The position numbers and the translations under genes are program-made. A stretch of 64,000 nt of DNA, taken from the NCBI GenBank assembly GCA_007844125.1, contig CM017556.1, positions 78,430,544 to 78,494,543 on the forward strand. Reading direction: 5' to 3'. The DNA comes from Sinonovacula constricta (Eukaryota; Mollusca; Bivalvia; Cardiida; Solecurtidae). Shown in pieces: positions 11,579 to 24,799 of the stretch; position 1 is the stretch's first letter; every line of letters begins with the position of its first letter. Under the pieces are notes generated by a model. The model saw nothing but the letters and a program-made list of their open reading frames with translations. It did not search any database and was not told where the DNA came from.

Positions 11579-12016
11579 ATGTCAGATCATGCGAGTCACC
11601 GTTGTTTTGATGTTATTAAGAGTGAATTGAAAGAATGTGATGAAGAATCGTGTAAAAACCTAAGCAGTGTTGAAGAGATGAGCTACAAGGATTTCGAGGC
11701 AAAATCTGGCTTTAATCCGAACATTTTTGAAAAGGAAATTGATCTTGAATCTGTGGTGAATGTCTCAGATTGCAAACGTCTGAATAATCTTAGGACAGAC
11801 CCTGATGATCAAATGTCGTTACATGATGAACATTCAAATGGTTTAAATAGAGCTCGATCTTTAGTCGAACCAAATACAGCTGACTGCACAGATCTGGACA
11901 AATGTGCTAAAAAATCACAGTTTCTAGACGTAAACATGAACACCAACCCACCACCGGCAATTCTCCAAATTTCGCAAGTCACCCTGTCAAAAACACAACT
12001 ATCTTCGAAATTTTAA
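11579..12016 (+). CDS. Hypothetical acidic protein, 145 aa, nested in an intron
   Basis: An ATG frame with purine at -3 runs 145 codons on the strand opposite the pseudoesterase gene and inside its intron. The product is hydrophilic, rich in Glu, Asp, Ser and Asn (for example ELKECDEESCKN, then FEKEIDLESVVN), with no signal peptide or membrane helix. I recognise no domain. Low complexity does not explain the frame, and the codon mix looks more coding-like than neighbouring chance frames. Overlapping AATAAA signals lie about 220 nt past the stop (12236-12245), which would fit a single-exon gene. Alternatively it is the first exon of a spliced gene (donor-like GTAAAC near 11930), or chance. A possible exon with an acceptor at 12881 lies downstream on the same strand. 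Confidence 0.4.
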   Translation: MSDHASHRCFDVIKSELKECDEESCKNLSSVEEMSYKDFEAKSGFNPNIFEKEIDLESVVNVSDCKRLNNLRTDPDDQMSLHDEHSNGLNRARSLVEPNTADCTDLDKCAKKSQFLDVNMNTNPPPAILQISQVTLSKTQLSSKF

Positions 12017-14058
12017 AGCGCTATATTCAATGTTCATAATTTCATCATTGTCATCAACAATTAAAATCCATGAGCTACTGTTTGTTACATCCACAAACAT
12101 ACACAAACCTCGAATGTAATTCGCGTTTCTTAATGCCAAGAGCGTAGCAACTTTAATGTTACACGGCCTTGACATTACACACGAGGGTGTGATTTTTGTT
12201 GTTCTTTTTTTCTAACCATTATTTTTAGTTATCGTAATAAATAAAATTACAACCTTATGTATAGCGCAAATCAAATAAAAGAAATAACATGTTTATTGTC
12301 TTACTTTTATTGTAAAATAGAACTATTTCTTATAGCCGAATTACTCTATTGCTCGCGCGTGAATTTCGTGTATTGCATTGGAATGTCAGATCATGTAAGG
12401 GAGGAGCAGTAGCGGTAAATTTAAATGTTTCCCTTTGAAAAGCTGTTGATGGTGGGATAGCCTCGTGTTTTCTGATTTTCTTAGCCTCGCATGATAACAT
12501 TTATCTATATCAACACTAACCTGGTATTCTCTATATAAATAACTTGCGTGTCACAAACAACACAATGACGCGCTATTAAATGCAATAAAGCATACTATCT
12601 GTGTAATATTATATTATTATTTAGTAACATATTTTCTATTTTATTTTTAACCAAACTGATTTTTTCCGTCAATAATATTATGTTATTTCACTGTTCCTTA
12701 CCAAGAATCGCGTGTTCAAACATGCACGTATTAGGTGCGAGTGCATCGAAGCATTTGATTGGTTTATTCCCGACAAGTAAAAAACAGAGTCACGAAATAT
12801 ACATGGTAGTCGGTACGATACATGCATAATGGAAATCTAGATGACTGCTGTAATATGTCGGTTTTGTGTTTTCCGTGCAGACGGTGTCAAAAGTGCCGTC
12901 TCCTTGGTGGATAACATGCCATGATAGCACATACAGTCACATTATCCAGACCCTGGGCCGACCAGTCGTAGAATTACCCTTTGATTAAGCATAAAGCAGG
13001 AGAGTGCACTAATAACATTTTACTACTCTAATTAATATGTCGCTGTTCATATTTCCGATGTTCATTTTTGTTCAAAGCAATACAATATATTATTTGTATT
13101 TATGTATGGGGATTCCCGTACATGGAGCTCTGCCAATTGCTCTACGAAGTCGGTGAGAAAACGTGTATTACCATTATTCGTTAATAAAGTTCAAAATACT
13201 TAACTCACAACATCCCAAAACATCAAGTTGACGCAGTTTTATACCTTTCTTCAAGATAAACACCTACATGTATTCGGTTATTAACCAAGAAAGGTAATAA
13301 AACTATCTTAGAAATAAATTTAAATAGTAATAGAAATTAAATTTATACAGGAATTAAAAGGCTTACAAGAACCGAGGCACACAAAGTTCATTAATACAGT
13401 TTCTAACAATGAATCAGAAATATATGATATCGTTTGAATAGTTATGCCATAAGCGTACTCTGGTAAAAAGAACAGAAATAATTAGTTAAACATAAGAGAT
13501 GGACTTGACCAACTGAAAGATAATTTACTCTAATTGTTTAGCTTAGTGTAATCACAGATTATTAAAAAGCATTGTTCTCAAAGCTCACCTCTAAACATCC
13601 ATATTTAGTATTTTGAAAATACAAATGCTTGTTTACTGATTTAATTTAATAGGATGTTTAAGAAAAAGGACGACAATCAGCAGACGTTTGCATACTCAGT
13701 GTGTATCGGTATCGGTTAAGTGGTACGTTCCTTGTTTCAATGAGTGTAATGATGTTATCAGGAATTTCAACCAATAAGAGCTGCTTTGAAATTATTCCAG
13801 ACTGAGCTCGCATCAGCATTAGTTAGTAGGTTAAACGTGAGGTTGAGACAGCTATACCGCAGAATATAACTTACTGGCTATGTGGTACGTGTTTTGCTTT
13901 TCTGGTTTAAAAGTTTATATATAATGATCCCATGGGTAGTTTCTACAAATATGAACCGCTTTGATGTAACTAACTGGACGCTTATTTGAACAAAGAAGAT
14001 CGAGGTATTCCGAACGTATGAAGTAATCGATCATTATTTATGAACAGCGATTTACATT

Positions 14059-14125
14059 AATGGCATAATGGTAGACATCCACACTCTCATGCTTTGGAAC
14101 TCTGGTTCAAAGATTGTGCACTGCA
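14059..14125 (+). pseudogene. Degenerate tRNA-like fragment
   Basis: TGGCATAATGG fits the Pol III A box, and GGTTCAA about 40 bases later fits the first seven bases of a B box. The stems pair poorly. It may be a decayed tRNA pseudogene or SINE head. Confidence 0.25.
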
Positions 14126-14348
14126 TTTTTAAAAATTAAAATTTGTGGAATACATTTGATTATTTTCGAGTTATTTCACAAATAGATGAAACTAGTCAGT
14201 TTATGAATATTGGAAAACAGGCCAGAAAATGAAGACAATTTGTAGGAATGGAGCCTTCAGCGATAGAAACACGACCAGAACACCCTCACTATGGTGCATT
14301 GGGTAATCTTAATCTAAATTCAATCCACAATTAATTAATTAAGCTATC

Positions 14349-14469
<121 letters not shown>

Positions 14470-16238
14470 CGTCTGTGAGGCTTTAAAACGTTTAGTGTGT
14501 GTCACTGAGACTTGCATTTATCCAAATTTTAATGAACAAACGTTTTTGATCAGTTACATTTTAGTAAGAAAAACATGAACGAACCAAGACTTTAACACAT
14601 TAAGCATTGTCTGACAATAATACAATTTTACATTGTAAATAAACCGCTAACAAACACCGGTCATTCGTTAACTGCACACTATACTTGCTTTACCAAACTA
14701 CGACGATGACAAATTCAGGCTAGTTGCAAGTTAAACTGTTCAATCGGAGCATACTTTCTCTTTACTCTTATGTCAAAGGACTTTACTATTACTATTAAAA
14801 AAAACTACATTCTTACCTCCCTTGTGGGTAGGTATTTGGTATACAGTTACTGCAGTAAACTAAAAGACTTTTCCAATTATTAAACTTTTGAAAAAAAAAC
14901 ACTTAAGATTGGAGCATACGTATAAAATGGAAGAATTTGATAAAAATCTTGAGCGCTTTTCTAAAAAAATGAGCAAATTAAATATCAAATTTATTATATT
15001 TCTTGTACAAATTATATGAAAATACCTTCGCACAAGGGAGATAACTAAAACATTTCTTTCATTACGAAAATAGGAAATTACGTGGCAGAAAGTGGTGAGG
15101 CAGTCATCACCGAGGACTTTCGAATGCTGCTATTTGTACTTTACCAATTGAAAAACGTAGTCTACAAACAGTAGTACACGCTGTGTCGTTGCTTGGTGCG
15201 TTTCTGCTTTAGGATGTGTTTAGTGATGCACTGAATAATTTCTACCTATGCAGGCCGCTTAGATATTCATCCGAGCTTGCCTTGCTTCAGCATCTTTAAG
15301 AGGGTTAAAAGTGACAATAGACAGCTACGTCAGAAAATAATCCCCTGTACAACACTTTTAAGGATGGGATTAGCTGCTTCAGTAAGAAACAAACATTAAC
15401 ACAATCCTTTCCAAATTTCAGCATACAATTTAATTAATCAAGAAATACATGCGCTTTAGGTGAAAACGATTATATTTCTGAAATTTATTTTAACGTACAA
15501 TACAGCGGAAGCCTGGAAATGCATTTATTAAATGTTATTCTGCTCATATGAAGAATTAAACTCACTAAGAATAACTAACAAAAGAAACCGGACGTTAACT
15601 TTTAACGACAAGGCAATTGCAATAACATACGCCCGATTTATCATCTTAACATCATTAAAGTGCATGTACAGTGTGCTCTGCATTAGGCTGTTAAAGACTC
15701 TCATTCGTAGGAAACTGGAAATAGATTGCGGAAATGCAGTTCTATTTTCGTATGGATAAGCACATTTCATGCACGTTTAACGATGGAGCGTTTTGAAATT
15801 CAGACATTTAGTAGGAAACACAACGACACTGACATTAATAATGCTGTGTTCCACCGTGACCAATCCCTATGCATTTACACAAGAATGACAGTTGATAACG
15901 TTAGACGAATTTTGCTTTCTTATTCGAAGTAAAAGCTACATGTTGTTTTGCCTTTATTGTGCAAACACCAACTTAGATGGCATAATTAAATTATCATGCA
16001 CATATTATTAACACAAACACGCAGAAAACATAATATTATATAATGATGCAGAAAAATAAGAAACAAAAAAGGTTCTTTTCTTTTCTTCACGCAAAACAGT
16101 CCAAATATAATATCAGCATTTAAAAAAAGATAAATCTATCGTTTTCGTTTTGGTTTATATTGTTTTTGTTTTTACAGAAAAGTGTTTAAGGGGATTTCAT
16201 TATAAAAATGCTCTTTTCTCAAACATTTAAAGCCTTAC

Positions 16239-17797
16239 CCATTGCGAACAAAGTTATTTATCCACGCCATTGACTGTTGCACAAGGACTTCGTTCAGTTC
16301 TGAATCGTTGACAAGTTTCTCGACAATGGACTGGGGTCCGAATCCCAGAAGTTCCATGACGGTAAGGTCAGGTTTCCGTGAACCCGGAAGTGGGGACATA
16401 TAGGCAAAATTGACCATGTACGTGGATGTGTTGAACGTTGTGGAAATATGAGCATCGGCTACGTGTATAGCTGGCACAAGGTAGTTCACATCCGTCGATA
16501 GTTGAAGGGAATTGTTCAAGATAACGGAATGGTTAAAAGGATCGGTCCAGTTTGAATACTGAAACAGCACTGCTTGATCAACCTTATTTCGGATTGCTGT
16601 TAACACCGGATACCCCAGCATCATTCCCCAATTCTCATAGAGTGGTTTCATTATACCGGGGATAAGTGACGTTTCAAATACGTGTTTATCTATCGTAGTC
16701 TCTCGATTGACAAAGTCAAAGTCTTTGCTTGTAGAAGCTAGATTATCGAATAATCTTCGCTTATCGTGTTTCTTAACAGTTCCAATCACAATGTCGAGTG
16801 AGTAAAAGAAATCAAGACTGTCTGACACTTTCTGCGTAACAGGGTATAGAGTGTGGTAGGAATGGTCCACAATAAATTCGCCGTCAATAGTCGGGGCCAT
16901 ATGCCCAACCTTAAAGGCGGCCTGTAGAAGGTCCAATGGCGGCTTCTGTCTCACGCATTCAGCAAGAGATTGGTTACCATTGACGATCACAGTGTCACCG
17001 GGTTTGAAACATTCCACTTGAAGACCTATATCCCTCGCATGGGAGGATTGTAACGCCCATGGACTGAGATTGCTTCCTTCAAGGGCGATAACTCTCTGGA
17101 AAAGCTTCCTGTTTCCAGGATACATTGCTTGATAGAGAACACTCGCTGCTCCTGCCTCGTTGCCCATTATAGCGATATTGTCAACGTCTCCTCCAAAAAA
17201 CTCTATGTTATATCGCACCCATTTTATAGCGAAATGTTGGTCCCAGAGCCCATAGTTTCCGTAGGTGTCGAAACCATTGCCGAAAAATCCGAAAACTCCC
17301 AATCTGTAATTCATCGTCACAACAATGACGTCATTAGCTAGAACAAATACTTCCGGTGATACATCACGTGACGAACCAGAAATGAAATTACCGCCATGAA
17401 TATATATAATAACTGGAAACTTTTTCTCTGGGTTAATGGTGCTCTCGATGGGAGCGTATATATTTAGAAATAAACAGTCCTCGCTAGTTGGGTATTTATT
17501 TTCGAAGGCGGTCAGCTGTAAACACGCTGGTCGGTGGTATGTCGCGTTGTAGCTCCACGTGAGTCTTCCATGATACCGAGGTTTTCTGAGGCGCTTCCAT
17601 CCTGTCGGGGACTCAGCATACGGTATTCCGAGGTAACTAATCACTTTCCCTCTTTTCCGAAGGAACTGCACATTGTCTACTTTACCCGTAAATATACCCA
17701 TCTCCGTACGAGTATTGTGTGCTTGGACAATATTCACCCTCCCGTACACAAAGCAAACACATAATCCACTAACACAGATAAGAAGAAACAGTTTCAT
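16239..17797 (-). CDS. Neuroligin-like pseudoesterase, first coding exon (signal peptide and most of the esterase-like domain)
   Basis: Start: the frame is open to a GTG at 17818, but the first in-frame ATG is at 17797 and begins a clean signal peptide (MKLFLLICVSGLCVCFVYG, residues 1-19). The gene then encodes 660 residues over two exons. The alpha/beta-hydrolase type-B carboxylesterase fold is evident: loop cysteines Cys92 and Cys108 (SEDCLFLNIYAP), oxyanion-hole region HGGNF (134-138), NYRLGVFGF, GNYGLWDQ, and Cys263-Cys281. The nucleophile elbow, GESAG in active enzymes, reads GNEAG (212-216), so the Ser is Glu214. The DEG motif carrying the acid and the HGDEL motif carrying the His are also not recognisable. 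The protein should not hydrolyse esters; it resembles neuroligins, neurotactin, gliotactin and glutactin, which use this fold for adhesion. Several N-glycosylation sequons fit a secreted ectodomain. The donor is GTAAGG at 16238. Which subfamily it belongs to is unresolved. Confidence 0.9.
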
Positions 17798-17810
17798 TAT
17801 GTATCTGCAT
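17769..17810 (-). other. Short upstream reading frame overlapping the pseudoesterase start
   Basis: An ATG at 17810 in another frame opens 13 codons and ends with TAG at 17769, running across the main ATG at 17797. If the transcript starts upstream of 17810, ribosomes would meet this ATG first, which could lower translation of the main frame. Confidence 0.4.
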
Positions 17811-17905
17811 GCAAGCACTACTTATGATTTTTAAACCAGTACGCAATTAAGTAATTAAGTGAGATCATTGCATCGGTCATGAACAGGTATGAGGGCGCCC
17901 GCGGG

Positions 17906-17911
17906 TATATA
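17906..17911 (-). promoter_or_regulatory. Candidate TATA box for the pseudoesterase gene
   Basis: TATATA lies about 110 nt upstream of the ATG at 17797, which would give a 5' UTR of about 80 nt. It lies next to a GC-rich patch (GGGCGCCCGCGGG) unusual for this AT-rich region. Confidence 0.35.
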
Positions 17912-18078
17912 CATCATTAACAGGTGGCGGGTCGCATATCGCGCAGGAGTGAATCAGTCGGTAGGTATGTAATGTCGTACCTCGTATGGCACAAAGCCAC
18001 GGGCGTTCTTTTGGGTAATGTAATTACGTAAATTGACACCATTATCTCTGGCAAAGTGGTCCATTGATCTTAGTATTT

Positions 18079-18137
18079 ATGTATGCGTGTGTGTATGTGT
18101 GTGTGTGCGTGTGTGTGTGTGGGGGGGGGGGGGGGGG
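18079..18137. repeat. GT microsatellite followed by poly(G)
   Basis: GT/GC-alternating tract running directly into 17 consecutive G. Confidence 0.92.
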
Positions 18138-19879
18138 TTGGAAGGGGGGTTACATGGTCTTTTCAAACGATGCAAAATAATGATATGGGAAGATTAAAGA
18201 GCGATCGGATTTAAAGAAATAAAATAACACTTAAGAAACATCAATCTTAAACAACACAATGTTAGTTTTGGAACATTTAATAGAAACATCAATAACAACC
18301 TGCGTAATTGGATTGGTAAGCGGGATTGATCACTTTAATCATAAGTCAGTATCCGTCGCAATGCAGATTTATGTTATCGTCCACAGTGGATCAGTAATTA
18401 AAACATATGCGTATGAATTTTGGGTTTGTGACTTCTAGTACTGCCGAAGGTATTTTTTTTACTTAAAATTCCCACATAATATTTTATTATACTTTCAACA
18501 TAATTTATGCGATTCGTTCCTGCTACATCAAACATTAAAAGCGCATGGTGCATTTTTTGCAGCAATAAAAACAATTTGAAAATAGATCGCCAAAATATCT
18601 CGCACTGTTTACAATATTCTAAAAAAACAATGTTCTTTAGCTAATGTTGTTAATTATTAAAATAGAATAAAACAAAAGCTTTTTAAATGAAAATATTTAA
18701 TAATAGAAAACAATTTGTCATAACAAGTTCAACGTTACTACTGTATATCTTGTTTGATAGGTTTTGGAAAATTGTTAATCAAGAAGTGCATGAAAAAATT
18801 GTTTCAACTACAATAGGGCCAATGATTTTGCCTCTGGCAATTTAGAAAAAAAAACAGCAACGAAAATAATGCTTGTAATATTTTGTGAGCATTATTAAAA
18901 ATCCCTTTAAGAAGGTGTGTGTCACAGCGATTAATCAATGAGATTCAATATAACATTACATATGCACTTGTATTATAAATAGTTCTTAAATGGAGTTTTA
19001 TTTATGATTTTACCATATGACCTTTCAATAGGCGTAACGTGTTTTCGTGCAAGAAACGTAAGTATTTCTAAGTATTTCTCGTAATTTCTCTGTTTTATAG
19101 TAATTCACTGTGGAATTCTTTCTACAACGTAAGCCCTTTTAAAGCAGACATACATGTATATATGTATAACTTCCGCGGACTTATCAGCATATACCATCCA
19201 CAATTCACTTATTTAAAGGCAATAACTTTTCGAAATGCGTCCCATTTTTGTAAGTAACTTTGTTACCACAGAATGACTTTTCCAATAGTTTTGTGTGCCA
19301 TTATTTGTATTTCATTTCATTTCCGCATATAAAAATGTATGGCTCTTTTGAAAGTATTAATATGCTCTTAGACTGTTATTCTGTTAGGTCAAACCTATAC
19401 ATCATTTACAAGTAAAGATAGCTTTACTTGCACACGGATGTTCGTCACTGTTTTAATACTATAACGGACACGACCTTTAATATATCTAAATCATTGAACT
19501 TCAAAAACATGTACTTTTATTAATGATACTGATAATGATACTTATAAACACTTTATGCATAAATTTGCACATCATATACAGTAATTAGAGTTCGGCAAGT
19601 CTAACACATGTCTAATGACATGACAAAGTCATATGTTTTTGACAGCTCACGGGTGGACTGGCGTCTAATTAATGATAACTGTTAAGCTCCTTAGGGGGAA
19701 AGGCGTGGGGGTGAGTGGTAATGGGCGGGGGTTGAGCATCCTTTATTTTATTTTCATCCTTAGGGGATAGTTTGTATGTGCTACTTTCTTTTTAACTAAA
19801 TGTAAAGCCATTTAAATGGTATTTAAACATTAATAATCATTTGCTGTGTAATGTGAAAAAAAGGAAATGTAGACTTGTT

Positions 19880-19913
19880 GTCTACAACTGAAAATGGCCA
19901 ATGGCCGAAACGT
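19880..19913 (+). other. Weak hammerhead-like remnant
   Basis: CTGAAAA, a self-complementary TGGCCAATGGCC, then GAAAC follow the order of a hammerhead core (CUGANGA, stem II, GAAA). The conserved G8 is A, and I do not see stems I and III. It is probably a decayed 3' end of a retroelement. Confidence 0.2.
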
Positions 19914-20915
19914 TTTAAAATTAAAGAGTTTAAATAGATTTGAAAAATGTATTTAAATTGCATTTTCAGCATGTTCAGCAATGCCATTTTATACCGTTTA
20001 TGTGTCATGTTCCATTTAAATTAGAAACCTTGTCATATACAAACAAACAAATATAATAAAAATAAGTCTTATGTAGACCATTGTATTTATGCAAGGATCC
20101 TTTCCCCCCTATATGACCATTTATAAAAATATATATTTTGCTGCGTGAGAAGATCACCAATTATTTCCAGTATACGGTAGACATTTTATATGTTTTATAC
20201 AATCTCTTCTAATTTATATATAACTTTAACAAATACTGCAGTATAGAGTAGCAAGTTGTCTGGCAGCCAAATAGAAGAACAGTCCAAATATATAGAGATA
20301 GAAGAGTAGCTATATGAGACTTGTAGCATGTTTCAATTTTACAAAACGTATCATAGAGAGAGGGAATTTGTATGTTGGTTACAAACATTTAGAACAGTGC
20401 CACAATTTAACGACCAGCAATACTCATGAGTATTATTTAAAGCTTGTTGAGCAATTTTGAAATGTTTCTAATTGGAATAAGCAAACAATGGCGGACGCTC
20501 ATTTTTCAACTTTAAATTTTAATTTAGGCTTTTTAACTTGTTTAAAAAAATAGAGAGCTCATATATTTTTCCAGATTTCCAGTCCTGATCATTTTTTATT
20601 TAAAATTTAAAAGTACACGACCTAAATTAAATTGTAAATGACTGCTTGTTGTAAACGTCAGTCGATTAATGGGGATTAAATGACAAAGGCTGAAGACAAT
20701 TACTTGTTAGAATTGTTATGATTTGACAGCGTGACTTATTTTATACACCTTGTATTTACAATAATACTACATTCGGCTCATGTTACTCACTTTGAATACA
20801 CGTGTTTGATTACAATAGTATAAAACCAGCAGTCCGATTATACAAGAATTTACCTTTACAAAGTGTTGTGAAATGTGTTTATTAAAGAAGTACATCGAAA
20901 ACTATACAATTTCAT

Positions 20916-20970
20916 CTAAAACTAGACCCGTTTTGGTAATAAATCCACTAAAATCATCATCAGGTTTTCC
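20916..20970 (-). other. Hammerhead-ribozyme-like remnant of a Penelope-like element
   Basis: On the minus strand a perfect CTGATGA is followed by a stem II region, AAAAC in place of GAAAC, and GGGTC as a possible cleavage site. AAAAC before the core and GTTTT after it could form stem I. This order matches the minimal hammerheads described in Penelope-like elements. Loss of the conserved G12 and a weak stem II suggest it is inactive. Confidence 0.35.
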
Positions 20971-23440
20971 AAACGTTGGTCACTCATGAGGTTTTGAATA
21001 TTTTTGAAACCGTAATCAGTTCCCAACAGGCTTAATTGATGAAAACACATTTTCATAAAGCATTACAAGTTATTGTAGTAAGATCATTTTCGTTAAGACT
21101 GCATAAGCGACTTTCTTTCCCGACTTCAAACTCAATTTCTCAATGTAATCAACGTTTAAAAATTGAAATTTATTAATATACAAAGCATCCGTACTGCAAT
21201 TACACCGTATCTAGTCTTTCTTGTTACATCTGTGCTCTCACAATTGATAGTGTGAAAATAAATTGTCTGGTTCAACACTCCTTTTTATTTGTGATGTTCG
21301 CTTTTACTATAACAATGGCAGTGTTTACTGTCTTGAGTTTTTTTTTTAAATTAAGTCTTCTGCTTGTCGGGGATTACCGTAGAATAAGACTTCTAATATA
21401 AACTAAGACATTTTATTTTTTCAGTACATTTCCTTGGCCTTTGGGAACTTCGATGTTATAAGGCTGTACTAACTTCAATTTCAGGAACGTTTCTCCATCT
21501 AAGTATTCTCAAATCTCTTTCATATGGTTTCTTAGTTTGATCCAGTAAATTGGATTGAATTCTATTTTTATAAAAAAAAAAAATGTTATTCAACATTTTT
21601 ATTCAGAGCTTAAACGCATAGACAGTTTCGTCTTATACCGGCATTGACAGTCTATTTAGTTATCTACATAGTTATTTGTGCTTGTCTCTATATACCATTG
21701 ACTACAATATGTTTGAAGGCAATCTGTTGTTTTCTAAACAAATGCTAGCACACAATATACACTTTTTTCTCGCCTTAATGCAATTGATCAAAACATTCAT
21801 TATTTGTGCAAGGAAATCCTACAATCAGTAGAAGAACAAGTGATTACAGTCAGTGCTTTAGTTGTAGATTTAAAAACAAATATTTAATCGACATTAACGT
21901 ACCTAAACTGTTTGACCCTCAAATTGTCTGTCTGTTGAAGAATCCAGACTGTATGCTGTAGTTTCTTGCCTTTTATTATTTTTTGTTTTAAAGTAAGGAA
22001 CTATTAGTGACATCCAGCTTCTAAACGTTTGAAGTCTAGACAATGGTTTTTAATAAACATGTATGTATATGCAAGCATGTAAAGGGGTCATCTTGCTTTG
22101 ATACAAGGACTTTTCGAATAAGCTTGGCTTTGGTTAAGTGCATTCTGATACATGTAAAGTACATTTAATTGTTCACCTACAAGCAGGTGGTAACCCTTTT
22201 ACTGAGCATTATTAAATTGCTCTAATCGATTTATTAAATGTTATATTAAAATTGTCTTAAATTATAAACGGTTTATCGTTTTCATGAACCATGAGTCAAT
22301 GTGATATATTGAAATTATGTAAGTTATCAATTGTTTATAGTTCTAAGTTCTTCCATTGACTAAGTTGCTAATCACAAAACTGACATCGATTTATCCATGT
22401 CGTAGTGAGGTATTAGCAACATTTTAGTTTTCTTGCTTTAATCGTCTTTTTATAGTTCAAAAGTTTTAATCTTTTCAGTACAGAGTGTCAGTTGTATTAA
22501 AACCTTAATTTATTTTTGTCGTTTTCTTATGAGGCTGTAAAAAGACCCTTTCCGTTTAAGCTTAATCTTCAAATAACGTATTTTAGAATGCTCGTATAAA
22601 GTGATTTAATTTTAGACATGAAATGACTGGCGTATGATTATTTTTATGTAAGCAACATCAACAAATATCTACAACAACACACAAACAACTCCAAATGACG
22701 TTTGCAGCAATTGAAATAAATGTTTATATATTTAAACAATCATTGGGCAGTTCGCAGTACTGCATTCATTCTTTTCTTATATGTAAGTGTGCATTGTTAC
22801 CAACTGGCAAACAATACAGAGACACGCATTAAGCAACCATTTGCGGACTGTTGCTTATCATAAGTTTATTTAAGTAACCTCTCGAACAATGTGAGGAAAA
22901 ATCACAGTTTTTCTTGGTTGATGGAGGTTCTTTATTAAAGGGTTAACAAATTTGCTTGAAAGTAATAAAACCAATATTTAACATTGAGTATATATTACTA
23001 CGTACAATCGATAAAACATTTAAATACAAAAATAAATGAAATAAAGAAAATACCAATTTATTAACTACAAATTACAATCGATTATTTCAATTAAATATAA
23101 ATGTACCAGTCCAGCTTATAAATCTTGTAAAAGATTCAGTGTGTATATTTTGAATGATCAGTGATGATGCTTTCAATGAAGGGTTCAATGACGGAATGAA
23201 TGGGAGAGGGGAAAATGATATAAAGAAAGGCGGGAAATCAATTGTTAGTAAAAACAACTCACACACCAGACAAACTGGTTTAAAACCATCTCACTCACTG
23301 ACCATGACGCTTTAACGGTACTTTTATACAGAGCGCCACAGGGTAGACAGATGTACACGGGCAACATGAAACATGCGGACAAAGTACGACAATAACACAC
23401 AAACACACCATGGTTACATTTATACAAAAACATGACTTGG

Positions 23441-24030
23441 TCCTCAATCTATGGGTATTGCTATATGAATAAGAATTTGAAAAGAATAAGCAAAAAGGTA
23501 AGTATATGCCAGTTAAATGCAGAAATGTCCAAACACTGAGACGCGATACTATAGAAAATAAGAGTAAACCCGGAACGGCCAATAAACTAAAAAGACAGAC
23601 TGAAGTGCTTAAACCGATTTACAGAGCTCAACTACATTGTCTTGAGATTTATTTGTAAATCACTTCAGTAGCTTGGTCATTAGTTGTGATGGGAGTAACA
23701 AATTCCAATGTACGTCAGAGAAACAGTCATTTAACCAGTCTTATGGAATAGATTACATGTCAACATAGTTTACATGGCCGGGGATATTTTAACTACCACC
23801 AGACTGCACAATAAGGGAATATGAGTCCTGTGAGCATTGCAATGTATACCAAAATTTGATAAGGCACAGGATAAAGGCATTCACATGCAAGCCAAATGTA
23901 AAAGTAAGAACAAATATGTGATGAGTCATAAAAGAAAAATAGCTAACCCAACAGTAACTGTCTTGGAACGGTCCGTCAGAAAAAGGGACCGACTGGGGTG
24001 ATTAAACCGGACTTACAAGGTTAAGAATCA
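23441..24030 (+). repeat. Diverged two-copy relative of the 649-bp satellite
   Basis: Two diverged segments (about 23441-23640 and 23735-24030) carry the satellite's landmarks in the same order: CTTAAACCGATTTACAGAGC in the first, and GCATTGCAATGTATACC, GGAACGGTC and GGGACCGACTGGGGTG in the second. The landmark spacing here is about 390 bp, not 649, which implies an internal deletion. It ends about 85 bp before the left 450-bp direct repeat. Confidence 0.65.
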
Positions 24031-24113
24031 TATGGCATTGTAAAATGTATAACTATTGCGAAACTGATTGCACATTTAATTGTATTTATTAATAAATTAC
24101 TATTGAATACAAC

Positions 24114-24571
24114 GTTACACAGGTCAATGATCTTACACAAACAAGGTTTATGTTTGTAATAACAAATTAACGTGGTAACGATATTTTAAAGAACAACAAT
24201 TTTTTAAAATTTATATTTTCATTTTAAGTGCGATTGCTGATCGTCTCAACCTAGCACATTAATATTAACCCTTTTATAAGATTGCTTTTATAGAGTGAGC
24301 GTTTTTGCACAAAACTTCATTTACATTGATAAGTAATTAATAAGTATTAGATTTTTGGACACTATTATTGAAATAATCCGACTTTATAGTCTATAAACGT
24401 GATCTCTTCTCTATTGTTTTACTATTTTGGCCATGATAACCAATTCAAGCAAAGACCTGTTTGTCTAATGTCGCAGACGAGTGCCATTATGAGATCTAAT
24501 TACAAGGATTTTGTTTCAATTACTTGCGACTACTTTAGTGTAGAATATGCAACCTAATTGTATTTGCTTTT
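24114..24571 (+). repeat. Left copy of a 450-bp direct repeat flanking the LINE cluster
   Basis: It aligns by eye over its full length with 30396-30840. Shared blocks include TTTATGTTTGTAATAACAAA, ATTGCTGATCGTC and GTCGCAGACGAGTGCCATTA. Identity is roughly 80-85 percent. It has no coding content. It may be an old dispersed repeat, a segmental duplication, or long terminal repeats of a lost element. Confidence 0.8.
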
Positions 24572-24799
24572 GTCATGTGATGGAAGAAATATAATACCAT
24601 AGACTATGTGCTTATACCATTCGGATATGTACATGTTGTGTCTCATTGTAAAGTGGCAACCGACGAGTGTCTCGTGTACTCAAGACACAGACCCATCTTG
24701 TGCTGTTTGGACATTCCGCGTAGATGACATCGACCCTCCTCTGATGAACAGCCTCTGTCAGAGAGTTGTATCAACGGGAGAAAAGTACCAAAACCGAAT

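Larger units (their letters stand above)
17912..23440. other. Gene-poor stretch
   Basis: Apart from the GT/poly(G) tract at 18079-18137 and two hammerhead-like motifs near 19.9 and 20.9 kb, I see AT-rich sequence with no convincing exon, RNA gene or tandem repeat. Confidence 0.55.
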
